Source: an uncultured Prevotellaceae bacterium (GTDB taxonomy: Bacteria; Bacteroidota; Bacteroidia; Bacteroidales; Bacteroidaceae). Taken from it: 33,377 nucleotides of DNA. The stretch is from contig ONOG01000026.1 of assembly GCA_900319385.1 (NCBI GenBank), forward strand, positions 1 through 33,377, given 5' to 3'. Under the pieces are notes generated by a model. It was not told the origin of the DNA. It worked only from the letters and a program-made list of their open reading frames with translations, and did no database searches. A program made the position numbers and the translations under genes. Below are positions 1-6,915 of this stretch, piece after piece. Each line of letters begins with the position of its first letter. Position 1 is the first letter of the stretch.

Positions 1-229
1 AGAGGGGGCTTACTTTTCTGAAAATAAAAACGCAACGCCTGTTTAAGGGCATTGCGGAAGATAATTTTTTGCTCATTTGAGTTTTAGCGGACAGTAATAG
101 TTTTTTTTCGTTTTTTTTCGCTGTTCGAAAACCTATTTCCTCCAAATTTCTCCCACAAAATAGGGGGTCGGAACTGTTAAAATCCTTGGTTTTTTAACAT
201 ACCTGACGTGAGCACGGCCATCATCGAGC
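1..229. other. Gene-free AT-rich stretch
   Basis: I see no credible coding region here. The stretch is A/T-rich, with two successive runs of eight T followed by CG around 101-120. Short reading frames overlapping it are artefacts of the palindromic repeats that begin at 230. A short motif near 70-79 (tgctcatttg) matches part of the 79-bp repeat found at 314-613, so a decayed repeat copy may lie here. Confidence 0.5.
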
Positions 230-290
230 GAGCGCCTGGCTGCATCCATGCTGCAACCAGGCGCTCGGGAGCGCGGACATCCGCGCTCCC
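230..290. repeat. Back-to-back double hairpin (REP-like element)
   Basis: Two strong stem-loops abut. The first (230-266) has arms GAGCGCCTGG and CCAGGCGCTC, extended inward by CTGCA/TGCAA with one mismatch and a short loop. The second (267-290) is a perfect 10-bp stem, GGGAGCGCGG/CCGCGCTCCC, around the loop ACAT. Paired G/C-rich hairpins without a gene are typical of REP/BIME-type intergenic elements. No REP-associated transposase is present in the window. The assignment to the REP class is inference from structure. Confidence 0.75.
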
Positions 291-313
291 AGTAGAGGTT
301 GGATTTCATCCTT

Positions 314-613
314 CGTTTTCTCGCCATGACAAAGTTCAAACAAGTTTGACTTTGCTCATTTGGCTGAACGAAAACGTTCGATTAACATCAGACGTTTTCT
401 CGCCATGACAAAGTTCAAACAAGTTTGACTTTGCTCATTTGGCTGAACGAAAACGTTCGATTAACATCCTTCGTTTTCTCGCCATGACAAAGTTCAAACA
501 AGTTTGACTTTGTTCATTTGGCTGAACGAAAACGTTCGATTAACATCAGATGTTTTCTCGCCATGACAAAGTACAAACAAGTTTGACTTTGCTCATTTGG
601 CTGAACGAAAACG
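314..613. repeat. Four tandem 79-bp palindromic repeats
   Basis: Units start at 314, 393, 472 and 551, exactly 79 bp apart. Each is nearly identical and each is an imperfect palindrome: an outer pair CGTTTTC/GAAAACG and an inner pair CAAAGTTCAAAC/GTTTGACTTTG around AA. The spacers before units 1 and 3 end in CCTT and those before units 2 and 4 end in CAGA, so the array looks like two copies of a 158-bp dimer. Single changes mark unit 3 (TTTGTTC for TTTGCTC) and unit 4 (GTACAAAC, TGTTTTC). The last unit ends 2 bp from the murF/alr stop codon, so the hairpins would form the 3' end of that transcript. Confidence 0.9.
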
Positions 614-615
614 CT

Positions 616-3051
616 CTATTCCTGCACGTACACCTTCTGCACGCGGGGCGAGATGCTGGTAAAGACTTCATAGGGGATGGTGCCGATGGCATCGCTGAGG
701 ACGGTGACGGGAAGGTCGGGACCGAAGATGGTGACGAGGTCACCCTCGGCGACGTCGGGGATGTCGGTCACGTCGATCATGCAGACGTCCATGCAGATGT
801 TGCCGACGTAGGGTGCCGGATGCCCGTGCACGAGGCAGTAACACTGACGGTTGCCAAGACGACGGTTCAGGCCGTCGGCATAGCCGATGGGGATGGCGGC
901 AATGCGCGAGGGACGATAGAGGGTCGTACGGCGGCTGTAGCCGATGGTGTCGCCCTGTGGCACGTCGCGCACTTGCAGGATGGTGGTGCGGAGCGTGGCG
1001 ACGGTGTTGATCACGCTGTTGGTGCGTGGGTTGATGCCGTAGAGCCCGAGTCCCAGGCGCACCATGTCGAGGTGGTATTGCGGGAAGTGCTCGATGCCTG
1101 CCGAGTTGCAGATGTGGCGCAGGATGCGATGGCTGTAGGCGGCTTGGAGTTGGCGCGAGGCGCGGTCGAAGAGTTGGAACTGCTGGTGGGAGAAGTCGTC
1201 GAACCGGTCGTCGTCGCTGCCGACGAAGTGGCTGAACACGCTGCGGGGCAGGAGGGCGGTCTGGCGGCTGAGACGCTCGATGAGGCGCGGCATGTCGGTC
1301 TGCGGATTGAAGCCCAGGCGGTGCATGCCGGTGTCGAGCTTGATGTGGACGGGGAAGCCGGTGATGCCTTCGCGCTCGGCGGCGTGGATGAGGGCTTCGA
1401 GCAGGTCGAAGTTATAGACTTCGGGCTCGAGACGATGGTCGAACAGGGCGTGGAAGGAGGTCATCTCGGGATTCATCACCATGATGCGGGTGGTGATGCC
1501 TGCCTGACGCAGCGTCACACCCTCGTCGGCCACAGCCACGGCAAGGTAATCGACGCCGTGCTCTTGCAGTGTCTTCGAGGCTTCGATGGCTCCGATGCCG
1601 TAGGCGTCGGCCTTGACCATGCAGACCATCTTGACTTCGGGCCGCTTGAAGTGGCGGTAGTAGTTGAGGTTGTCAACGAGGGCGTTGAGGTTGACCTCGA
1701 GAATGGTCTGGTGCACCTTCAGCGTGAGTGCGTCGCTGAGCAGGTCGAACTGGAAACGACGTGCGCCCTTGATGAGGATGAAGGCGTCGTGGAGTTCGGC
1801 GAACAGACGGCTGTGAAGCAGTTCGTCGGTCGAGCGGAAGAAGTGGCTCGGCATGGGGAAGTAGGCTGCACACTGCACAATCTCGTCGCCGACGCCGATG
1901 ACCTGTTGGATGCCACGCCGCGCAGCCATCTGTGCCACACGGCTATAGAGCGAACGCGGCGACTCTCCGCTCTGGAGGATGTCGCTGAGGATGAGGGTGC
2001 GGGTCTTTCCCTCGACGTCGGGTCGCCGCGACATGAAGTCGAGGGCGATGTCGAGCGAGTGGACGTCGCTGTTATAGCTGTCGTTGATGAGGGTGCAGCC
2101 GTTGCGCCCTTCCTTCACCTCGAGTCGCATGGCTACGGGTTCGAGCTGCTCCATGCGCTGGCAGAGGGTGGAGAGTTGAACGTTGAACGTCGAACGTTGA
2201 GTGTTCAACATACGGGCTGCCTCGGTCAGTGCCAGGCAGGTAGTGAAGCAGGTGAGAGAGTTCTCGATGGCTGCATCGTCGATGAAGGGAATGGTGTACT
2301 GACCGAGTTGTCCACGATACTCAAAGCGGATGGTGGCGCGTGTGTTCTCCTTTTCTATCTCACGCACGCGGAAATCATCGACCTTCCGATCGACGACGGT
2401 GGTCTGTGCTCCCTCGAGCAGCAGGCGTTTCTCGGCTTCCTTCTGCTCCATCGACGCGAAGTTCTCCTGATGTGCCTGCCCGATGTTGGTGATGACGGCG
2501 GTGGTGGGACATATCATCTGAGCCAGCGTCGCCATCTCGCCAGGCTGCGAGATGCCTGCCTCGATGATGGCGAGGTCGGTGTGGGCGTCGATAAGCCAGA
2601 GGGAGAGGGGGACGCCGATCTGCGAATTGTAGCTACGCGGGGAACGGACGACGTTCATGTCGGGCGAAAGCAGCTGATAGAGCCATTCCTTGACGGTGGT
2701 CTTGCCATTGGAACCCGTGATGGCAACGACGGGAATGTGGAAACGGCTGCGATGATGGGCGCAGAGGGTCTGCAGGGCCTGCAAGGTGTCGGGAACAACG
2801 AGGAAGACTGCATCGTCGGACATCGGCTCTTCGGGCTTTTGTGCGACGACAAAGCAGCGAACACCCTGCTGCCGGAGCTCGTTGATGTAGCGGTGACCGT
2901 CGTTGCGGGGGGTCACGAGTGCGAAAAAGAGAGTTTGCTCGGGGAAGGAGAGCGAGCGGGAATCGGTGAGCAGGAGGCTCACCGTAGCCGTCGGGTCGCC
3001 GTAGGTCGTGGCGCCGATGATGGTGGCTATTTCCTGAATTGTGTATTGCAT
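616..3051 (-). CDS. murF/alr: Bifunctional MurF ligase / alanine racemase
   Basis: Fusion of two cell-wall precursor enzymes (811 aa). The N-terminal half (about 1-440) is MurF, which adds D-Ala-D-Ala to UDP-MurNAc-tripeptide with ATP. The P-loop GSNGKTT is at 113-119 and the Mur signature NDSYNSD at 323-329. The C-terminal half (about 445-811) is a PLP-dependent alanine racemase that makes D-Ala, with the Schiff-base lysine in VKADAYG (Lys480) and the likely second catalytic base Tyr705 in IGYSRR. Both halves keep their active-site motifs, and the fusion is well known in Bacteroidetes. Residues about 281-296 are encoded by a 7-bp tandem array and form an extra loop. The start overlaps the end of the GSCFA gene by 25 bp, indicating translational coupling. 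It is the last gene of the operon. Confidence 0.96.
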   Translation of the reverse strand: MQYTIQEIATIIGATTYGDPTATVSLLLTDSRSLSFPEQTLFFALVTPRNDGHRYINELRQQGVRCFVVAQKPEEPMSDDAVFLVVPDTLQALQTLCAHHRSRFHIPVVAITGSNGKTTVKEWLYQLLSPDMNVVRSPRSYNSQIGVPLSLWLIDAHTDLAIIEAGISQPGEMATLAQMICPTTAVITNIGQAHQENFASMEQKEAEKRLLLEGAQTTVVDRKVDDFRVREIEKENTRATIRFEYRGQLGQYTIPFIDDAAIENSLTCFTTCLALTEAARMLNTQRSTFNVQLSTLCQRMEQLEPVAMRLEVKEGRNGCTLINDSYNSDVHSLDIALDFMSRRPDVEGKTRTLILSDILQSGESPRSLYSRVAQMAARRGIQQVIGVGDEIVQCAAYFPMPSHFFRSTDELLHSRLFAELHDAFILIKGARRFQFDLLSDALTLKVHQTILEVNLNALVDNLNYYRHFKRPEVKMVCMVKADAYGIGAIEASKTLQEHGVDYLAVAVADEGVTLRQAGITTRIMVMNPEMTSFHALFDHRLEPEVYNFDLLEALIHAAEREGITGFPVHIKLDTGMHRLGFNPQTDMPRLIERLSRQTALLPRSVFSHFVGSDDDRFDDFSHQQFQLFDRASRQLQAAYSHRILRHICNSAGIEHFPQYHLDMVRLGLGLYGINPRTNSVINTVATLRTTILQVRDVPQGDTIGYSRRTTLYRPSRIAAIPIGYADGLNRRLGNRQCYCLVHGHPAPYVGNICMDVCMIDVTDIPDVAEGDLVTIFGPDLPVTVLSDAIGTIPYEVFTSISPRVQKVYVQE
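2168..2209 (-). repeat. In-frame heptanucleotide array inside murF
   Basis: Six consecutive 7-bp units in exact register on the + strand: GTGGAGA, GTTGAAC, GTTGAAC, GTCGAAC, GTTGAGT, GTTCAAC. Three units equal seven codons, so the protein reads a 7-residue near-repeat (LNTQRST then FNVQLST). The array lies between conserved MurF segments and keeps the frame. Similar 7-bp arrays occur elsewhere in this operon. Confidence 0.8.
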
Positions 3052-4007
3052 AGTTCTATTTCCTCTGCGAACGAGAGGTAGGGATGGAGTTGTTGAAGTT
3101 GCTGTATGCGGGCGAGGGTCTTTTCGACAAACTGCTGATGCTGCGGACTCTCAGGGTGGAAGGGACGATGGTGGACGGCACGGTGGATGTCGCGACACTG
3201 TGCTGCCAGCGCCTGTGTGTCGGACGTCATGTAGCTGTCGGCAAAGCGTTCGTAGATGTAGTCGATGGCCTGCGTGGAGGGGTGCACCATGTCGTCGGCA
3301 TAGAAGCGGTAGTCGCGCAGTTCGTCGAGCATGATTTCGTAGGCAGGAAAATAGTCGGCATCGCGCAGGGCATCGACGGCAATCAGCAGCTCGGCCTTGG
3401 AGAGCTGGTTCTGGTGAAGTCCGTCGCGGCGGTGACGGATGGGCGAGACGGTGAAGACGACGTGCAACTCAGGATTGACGGCGTGGAGCAGTTGGAGGGC
3501 CTGGGCCCACATGTCGGCTATATCGACGGCGGCAAGGCGCTGGCGCAGGAACAGACTGTCGGCCTGCTTATGGCAGTTGGCCACCAGCATTCCGCTGTCC
3601 TTCAGCCGATAGACGTAGGCAGAGCCGAAGGTGACGATGAGCCATCGGGCCGAGCGCAGACGCTGAGCCGTCGTGTGCAGGGCGTGGTTCACGCGGTCGA
3701 TGAGCATGTCGCGACGCTCGGCCGAGAACGTCGAGTGGTGCATCCAACTGTGCCAGCCGTCCTCACATTCCACGATTTCGGGCGACGCAGCGTCGTATTC
3801 CCTTTCGCTCAGACAGCGCAGCAGGTGGGCGCAGATGGAGGCAGGATTATAAAGTGTGCCGAAAGGATTGACCACGACATCGAACTGGTCGCGCCGAAGG
3901 CGTTCACCCACTTCGTCGGCAAAGCACGAGCCGAGCATCAGCAGTGTGTCGCCGTGCCGAATCTTTTCCGCGCTTTGCGGGATGTCGATGCGTGTTGTGA
4001 GTTCCAT
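3027..4007 (-). CDS. GSCFA-domain protein
   Basis: A 326-aa protein of the GSCFA family, named for the motif seen here at residues 26-30 (MLGSCFADEVGERL). The family resembles SGNH/GDSL-type hydrolases and has no firmly established substrate; the motif would correspond to the nucleophile block, with a possible catalytic Asp/His near the C-terminal VHPST segment (inference). No signal peptide is visible, so it should be cytoplasmic. It sits immediately upstream of murF/alr with a 25-bp overlap, so a link to envelope precursor metabolism is plausible but unproven. The start ATG lies 17 bp downstream of the methyltransferase stop in the direction of transcription, with an A/T-rich heptamer-like leader. 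Confidence 0.88.
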   Translation of the reverse strand: MELTTRIDIPQSAEKIRHGDTLLMLGSCFADEVGERLRRDQFDVVVNPFGTLYNPASICAHLLRCLSEREYDAASPEIVECEDGWHSWMHHSTFSAERRDMLIDRVNHALHTTAQRLRSARWLIVTFGSAYVYRLKDSGMLVANCHKQADSLFLRQRLAAVDIADMWAQALQLLHAVNPELHVVFTVSPIRHRRDGLHQNQLSKAELLIAVDALRDADYFPAYEIMLDELRDYRFYADDMVHPSTQAIDYIYERFADSYMTSDTQALAAQCRDIHRAVHHRPFHPESPQHQQFVEKTLARIQQLQQLHPYLSFAEEIELCNTQFRK

Positions 4008-4038
4008 ACTTTTTAATTAAAAAACTAAAAATTAAAAA
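4008..4038 (-). repeat. Degenerate A/T heptamer array at the trmH-GSCFA junction
   Basis: On the + strand TTAAAAAA, CTAAAAA and TTAAAAA follow each other at 4017-4038. In the sense of transcription they encode the last residues and the stop of the methyltransferase (LFNF then TAG) and provide an A-rich leader ahead of the GSCFA start codon. It is less regular than the arrays at 4211, 4600 and 6846. Confidence 0.5.
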
Positions 4039-4585
4039 GTTGCTTGAACATTTCCCAGATAACGATGCCGGCAGTGGTGGAGACGTTGAGCGAATGCTTC
4101 GTGCCGAACTGAGGCAGTTCGAGGCAGGCGTCGCAGGCATCAACCACCTGCTGCTGCACCCCCTTCACCTCGTTGCCCAGGACGACAGCGTACTTTTCCG
4201 CTCCATTTTTCACTTTTAACTCTTCACTTTTCACTTTCAACTCGCGCAAGTCGATGCTACCTTCTGCCTGTTCGACAGCCAGCACGGTGTAGCCCTCGTC
4301 CTGGAGCTGACGAACGGCCTGGAGGGTGTCGGCGCAGTGCGTCCACTCGACGCTATCCTCGGCTCCGAGCGCTGTCTTGTGGATCTCGACATGAGGCGGG
4401 CAGGCGGTGATGCCACAGAGCACGATGCGCTCCACGCGATAGGCGTCGGCCGTACGGAACACGCTGCCCACGTTGTACATCGACCGTACATTGTCGAGCA
4501 CCACGACGAGCGGCATCTTCTCGCTGCGCTTAAATTCGTCGAGCGTCAGCCGTCCCATTTCCGTCACCTTGAGCTTACGTCCCAT
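4025..4585 (-). CDS. TrmH/SpoU-family RNA 2'-O-methyltransferase
   Basis: 186 aa. A SPOUT-class methyltransferase that should move a methyl group from SAM to a ribose 2'-OH in tRNA or rRNA. The three family motifs are visible: motif 1 around 32-47 (DNVRSMYNVGSVFRTADA), motif 2 VVLGNEVKGV at 134-143, and motif 3 at 157-173 (LPQFG..HSLNVSTTAG), which forms the SAM-binding trefoil knot. The exact RNA target cannot be read from sequence. Residues 115-127 (ELKVKSEELKVKN) are not family-like: they are encoded by an in-frame 7-bp array and lie between the second and third conserved blocks. The C-terminal LFNF and stop codon also come from repeat sequence. Operon member between lgt and the GSCFA gene. 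Confidence 0.9.
   Translation of the reverse strand: MGRKLKVTEMGRLTLDEFKRSEKMPLVVVLDNVRSMYNVGSVFRTADAYRVERIVLCGITACPPHVEIHKTALGAEDSVEWTHCADTLQAVRQLQDEGYTVLAVEQAEGSIDLRELKVKSEELKVKNGAEKYAVVLGNEVKGVQQQVVDACDACLELPQFGTKHSLNVSTTAGIVIWEMFKQLFNF
4211..4245 (-). repeat. In-frame heptanucleotide array inside the methyltransferase gene
   Basis: Five 7-bp units in exact register on the + strand: CACTTTT, AACTCTT, CACTTTT, CACTTTC, AACTCGC. In the coding sense they read ELKVKSEELKVKN, a charged heptad-like insertion. The unit CACTTTT is the same as that of the intergenic arrays at 4628-4648 and 6846-6887. Confidence 0.85.
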
Positions 4586-4599
4586 GCGTCAGCTATTTT

Positions 4600-4662
4600 A
4601 ATTTTTAATTTTTAATTTTTAATTTTTCACTTTTCACTTTTCACTTTTCCCTTTTAATTTCC
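4600..4662 (-). repeat. Heptanucleotide array at the lgt-trmH junction
   Basis: Nine units in unbroken 7-bp register on the + strand: AATTTTT four times, CACTTTT three times, CCCTTTT, AATTTCC. The array runs from the 3' end of lgt, where it encodes the tail KLKGKSEK and supplies the TGA stop, into the A-rich leader of the methyltransferase gene (start codon at 4585). Confidence 0.9.
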
Positions 4663-5593
4663 ACGCACGTACCATGCACCACACGCCCGCCACCACAAAG
4701 GGAATGCTGAGCAACTGACCCATGTCGAGCGGCAGCGAACCGTCGTCGGCACCGCCCTGCACTTCCTTCAGGAACTCGATGAAGAAGCGGAAAGTGAAGA
4801 TGGCGGCAAGGCAGAAACCGAAGTAGAACCCGCTGCCCACGTGACGATGCTTCCTATATATGTATAGGGTGACGAGGAAAATGACGACGTAGGCCAGCGC
4901 TTCGTAGAGCTGAGAGGGATGGCGTGGCACCAGCTGACCGCCGACCATGGCATCCTGCGTATGGAAGAGGAACGCCCAGGGCACGTCGGTCTGACTGCCA
5001 ATGATTTCGCTGTTCATCAGGTTGCCCAGACGGATGAAGGCAGCAGGCATGGCAGCCGTCACGCCGAAGATGTCGAGCACCTGCATCGTGGGTAGTTTCG
5101 TGCGACGAAGGTAGAGCACGATGGCGAGAAACAATCCCAGCGTTCCACCGTGCGAGGCCAGGCCAGCATAGCCGGTGTAGTGCCATTGAGAGGGATAGAC
5201 GTCGTACTTGATAGGCAGAAACATTTCCCAAAAACCTTTGGCGCTGCCCAGGAAATAGTCGGGTTCGTAGAACAGGCAATGGCCGAGGCGTGCACCGATG
5301 ATGATGCCGAAGAAACAGTAGAAAAGCAGTGGGTCGAACTTCCCCGTAGGCTGTAACTTCCCATGTTTGTCGGGGGCTGGGTCGATCTGTTCCTGGCGGT
5401 ACATCCATCGCACGAAGAGGAAGCCCGACAGGAAGGCCATCACCCAGCACAGGGCATACCAACGCACTGTCAACGGTCCCAACGTGAAGGCTTCGATCGA
5501 GGGGTTCCAGTCGATGAAGAGAGGAAGGACTCTCCCCCCGCCCCTCCCTGTGAGGGAGGGGAGTAGAATGTTTACAAATTCAGACGGAAACAT
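4634..5593 (-). CDS. lgt: Prolipoprotein diacylglyceryl transferase
   Basis: Integral inner-membrane enzyme that transfers diacylglycerol from phosphatidylglycerol to the lipobox cysteine of prolipoproteins. Several hydrophobic segments are visible (about 45-65, 90-108, 148-163, 172-186, 232-246, 255-273, 292-310). Family signatures are present: GARLGH at 100-105, the HGG at 148-150, the IRLGNLMNSEIIG stretch at 187-199 and HPSQLYEA at 225-232. At 319 aa it is longer than usual. The first 21 residues (with PSLTGRGGGR) are encoded by a 40-bp intergenic-type repeat, and no other ATG precedes the conserved part that begins near FIDWNPS. The last residues and stop come from a 7-bp array. Both termini are therefore built from repeats. 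Confidence 0.93.
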   Translation of the reverse strand: MFPSEFVNILLPSLTGRGGGRVLPLFIDWNPSIEAFTLGPLTVRWYALCWVMAFLSGFLFVRWMYRQEQIDPAPDKHGKLQPTGKFDPLLFYCFFGIIIGARLGHCLFYEPDYFLGSAKGFWEMFLPIKYDVYPSQWHYTGYAGLASHGGTLGLFLAIVLYLRRTKLPTMQVLDIFGVTAAMPAAFIRLGNLMNSEIIGSQTDVPWAFLFHTQDAMVGGQLVPRHPSQLYEALAYVVIFLVTLYIYRKHRHVGSGFYFGFCLAAIFTFRFFIEFLKEVQGGADDGSLPLDMGQLLSIPFVVAGVWCMVRAWKLKGKSEK

Positions 5594-5672
5594 ATATTGT
5601 TGTTAAATTGCCATGACGTATAGGAAAAGTAACTACTCCCCTCCCTCACAGGGAGGGGCGGGGGGAGAGTCC
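5527..5672. repeat. Pair of identical 40-bp inverted repeats (MITE-like) at the ychF-lgt junction
   Basis: The 40 bases at 5527-5566 are the exact reverse complement of 5633-5672; 66 bp lie between. Each arm contains its own hairpin, CCCTCCC-TGTGA-GGGAGGG, and a G/C tract. The left arm is inside the 5' coding part of lgt, the right arm ends 5 bp from the ychF stop codon, and the lgt start codon (5591-5593) lies in the loop. The transcript could form either one long 40-bp stem or two local hairpins. Structure resembles a non-autonomous mobile element, but no target duplication was identified. Confidence 0.9.
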
Positions 5673-5677
5673 CCCTT

Positions 5678-6781
5678 TTACACATTGAACCTGAAGTGCA
5701 TGATGTCGCCGTCCTGCACCACATAGTCCTTGCCTTCGACACCCATCTTGCCAGCCTCGCGCACGGCAGCCTCACTGCCATACTTGATGTAGTCCTCATA
5801 CTTGATGACTTCGGCACGGATGAAGCCTTTCTCGAAGTCGGTGTGGATGACGCCGGCACACTGTGGAGCCTTCCAGCCGCGCTTGTAGGTCCAGGCTTTC
5901 ACCTCCATCGGACCGGCAGTGATGAACGTCTCGAGGTTGAGCAGGCTGTAGATAGCCTTGATCAGACGGTCGCAGCCACTCTCCTTCAGGCCCATGTCCT
6001 CGAGGAACATTTGTTTCTCCTCGTACGATTCGAGTTCGGCAATGTCGGCCTCGGTCTGTGCCGAGATAATCATCAGCTGGGCTTCCTCGTCCCTGATGGC
6101 TTCGCGCACCTCATCGACATAGTGGTTACCGGCGGCTGCCGATGCGTCGTCGACGTTGCAGACATAGAGCACGGGCTTGGTGGTGAGCAGGAACATCTGC
6201 TTGCTCACACTGACCTCCTCGTCGTTCTCGAGTTCTACGGTGCGAGCGCTGCGGCCCTGTTCGAGGGCTTCCTTATAGCGCAGCAGCAGGGCGAGTTCGA
6301 CCTTTGCCATCTTGTCACCGCCCACGTTGGCTTGCTTTTCGACGCGCTTGATGCGGTTCTCGACCGTCTCCAGGTCCTTGAGCTGGAGTTCGGTGTCGAT
6401 GATTTCCTTGTCGCGGACGGGATTGACGGAGCCATCCACGTGGACAATGTTTCCGTTGTCGAAGCAGCGGAGCACGTGGATGATGGCGTCACATTCGCGG
6501 ATGTTGCCGAGAAACTGGTTGCCCAGTCCTTCGCCCTGACTTGCACCCTTGACAAGTCCGGCGATATCGACGATGTCGCACACAGCGGGGACGATGCGTC
6601 CAGGATGCACCAGTTCGGCGAGTTTAGTCAGTCGTTCGTCGGGGACAGACACCTGTCCCATCTGTGCGTCGATGGTACAGAAAGGGAAGTTTGCTGCCTG
6701 AGCCTTGGCGCTCGACAGACAGTTGAAGAGTGTGGATTTACCCACATTGGGAAGGCCCACGATGCCTGCTTTCAATGCCAT
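5678..6781 (-). CDS. ychF: Obg-like ATPase YchF
   Basis: 367 aa, the usual length for YchF/OLA1, a ribosome-associated P-loop NTPase of the Obg family that prefers ATP. The G1 loop GLPNVGKST is at 9-17, G3 DIAGL at 72-76, and the unusual G4 replacement NVDD is near residue 206 (YVCNVDDAS), as known for this family. The helical insertion lies at about 130-180, and the C-terminal TGS-type domain ends in GKDYVVQDGDIMHFRFNV. It is cytoplasmic. It is the second gene of the operon, separated from the upstream kinase by a 119-bp junction full of repeats and from lgt by the 40-bp inverted-repeat pair. Confidence 0.97.
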   Translation of the reverse strand: MALKAGIVGLPNVGKSTLFNCLSSAKAQAANFPFCTIDAQMGQVSVPDERLTKLAELVHPGRIVPAVCDIVDIAGLVKGASQGEGLGNQFLGNIRECDAIIHVLRCFDNGNIVHVDGSVNPVRDKEIIDTELQLKDLETVENRIKRVEKQANVGGDKMAKVELALLLRYKEALEQGRSARTVELENDEEVSVSKQMFLLTTKPVLYVCNVDDASAAAGNHYVDEVREAIRDEEAQLMIISAQTEADIAELESYEEKQMFLEDMGLKESGCDRLIKAIYSLLNLETFITAGPMEVKAWTYKRGWKAPQCAGVIHTDFEKGFIRAEVIKYEDYIKYGSEAAVREAGKMGVEGKDYVVQDGDIMHFRFNV

Positions 6782-6915
6782 ATTTTAATTTTTAATTTTT
6801 TAGTTGACAAGTTACGAGTTAACGAGTTAACAAGTTGTTACTTTCCACTTTTAATTTTTAATTTTCCACTTTTCACTTTTCACTTTTCGCTTTTCGCTTT
6901 TCACTTCCCACTCCG
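6782..6915 (-). repeat. Heptanucleotide array between the kinase gene and ychF
   Basis: From 6846 to 6915 ten units follow in unbroken 7-bp register on the + strand: CACTTTT, AATTTTT, AATTTTC, CACTTTT three times, CGCTTTT twice, CACTTCC, CACTCCG. The last two units lie inside the kinase gene and encode its RSGK tail and stop. Nearer ychF there are two further AATTTTT units (6787-6800) and a separate 8-9-bp series (CGAGTTAA-type, 6805-6838). In the coding sense the array supplies an A-rich leader directly before the ychF ATG. Confidence 0.88.

Noticed and set aside
314..613. Possible CRISPR array
   Set aside because: The whole 79-bp unit repeats without unique spacers, the unit is a long palindrome, and no cas gene is present.
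1..615. Retron or structured ncRNA
   Set aside because: There is no reverse transcriptase and the structures are repeated units; REP-like repeats explain them more simply.
550..3081. Long + strand open frame opposite murF/alr
   Set aside because: It is antisense to a complete, motif-bearing gene. Biased third positions keep the opposite frame open, and its translation is low-complexity (Val/Asp/Glu/Gly-rich) without family motifs.
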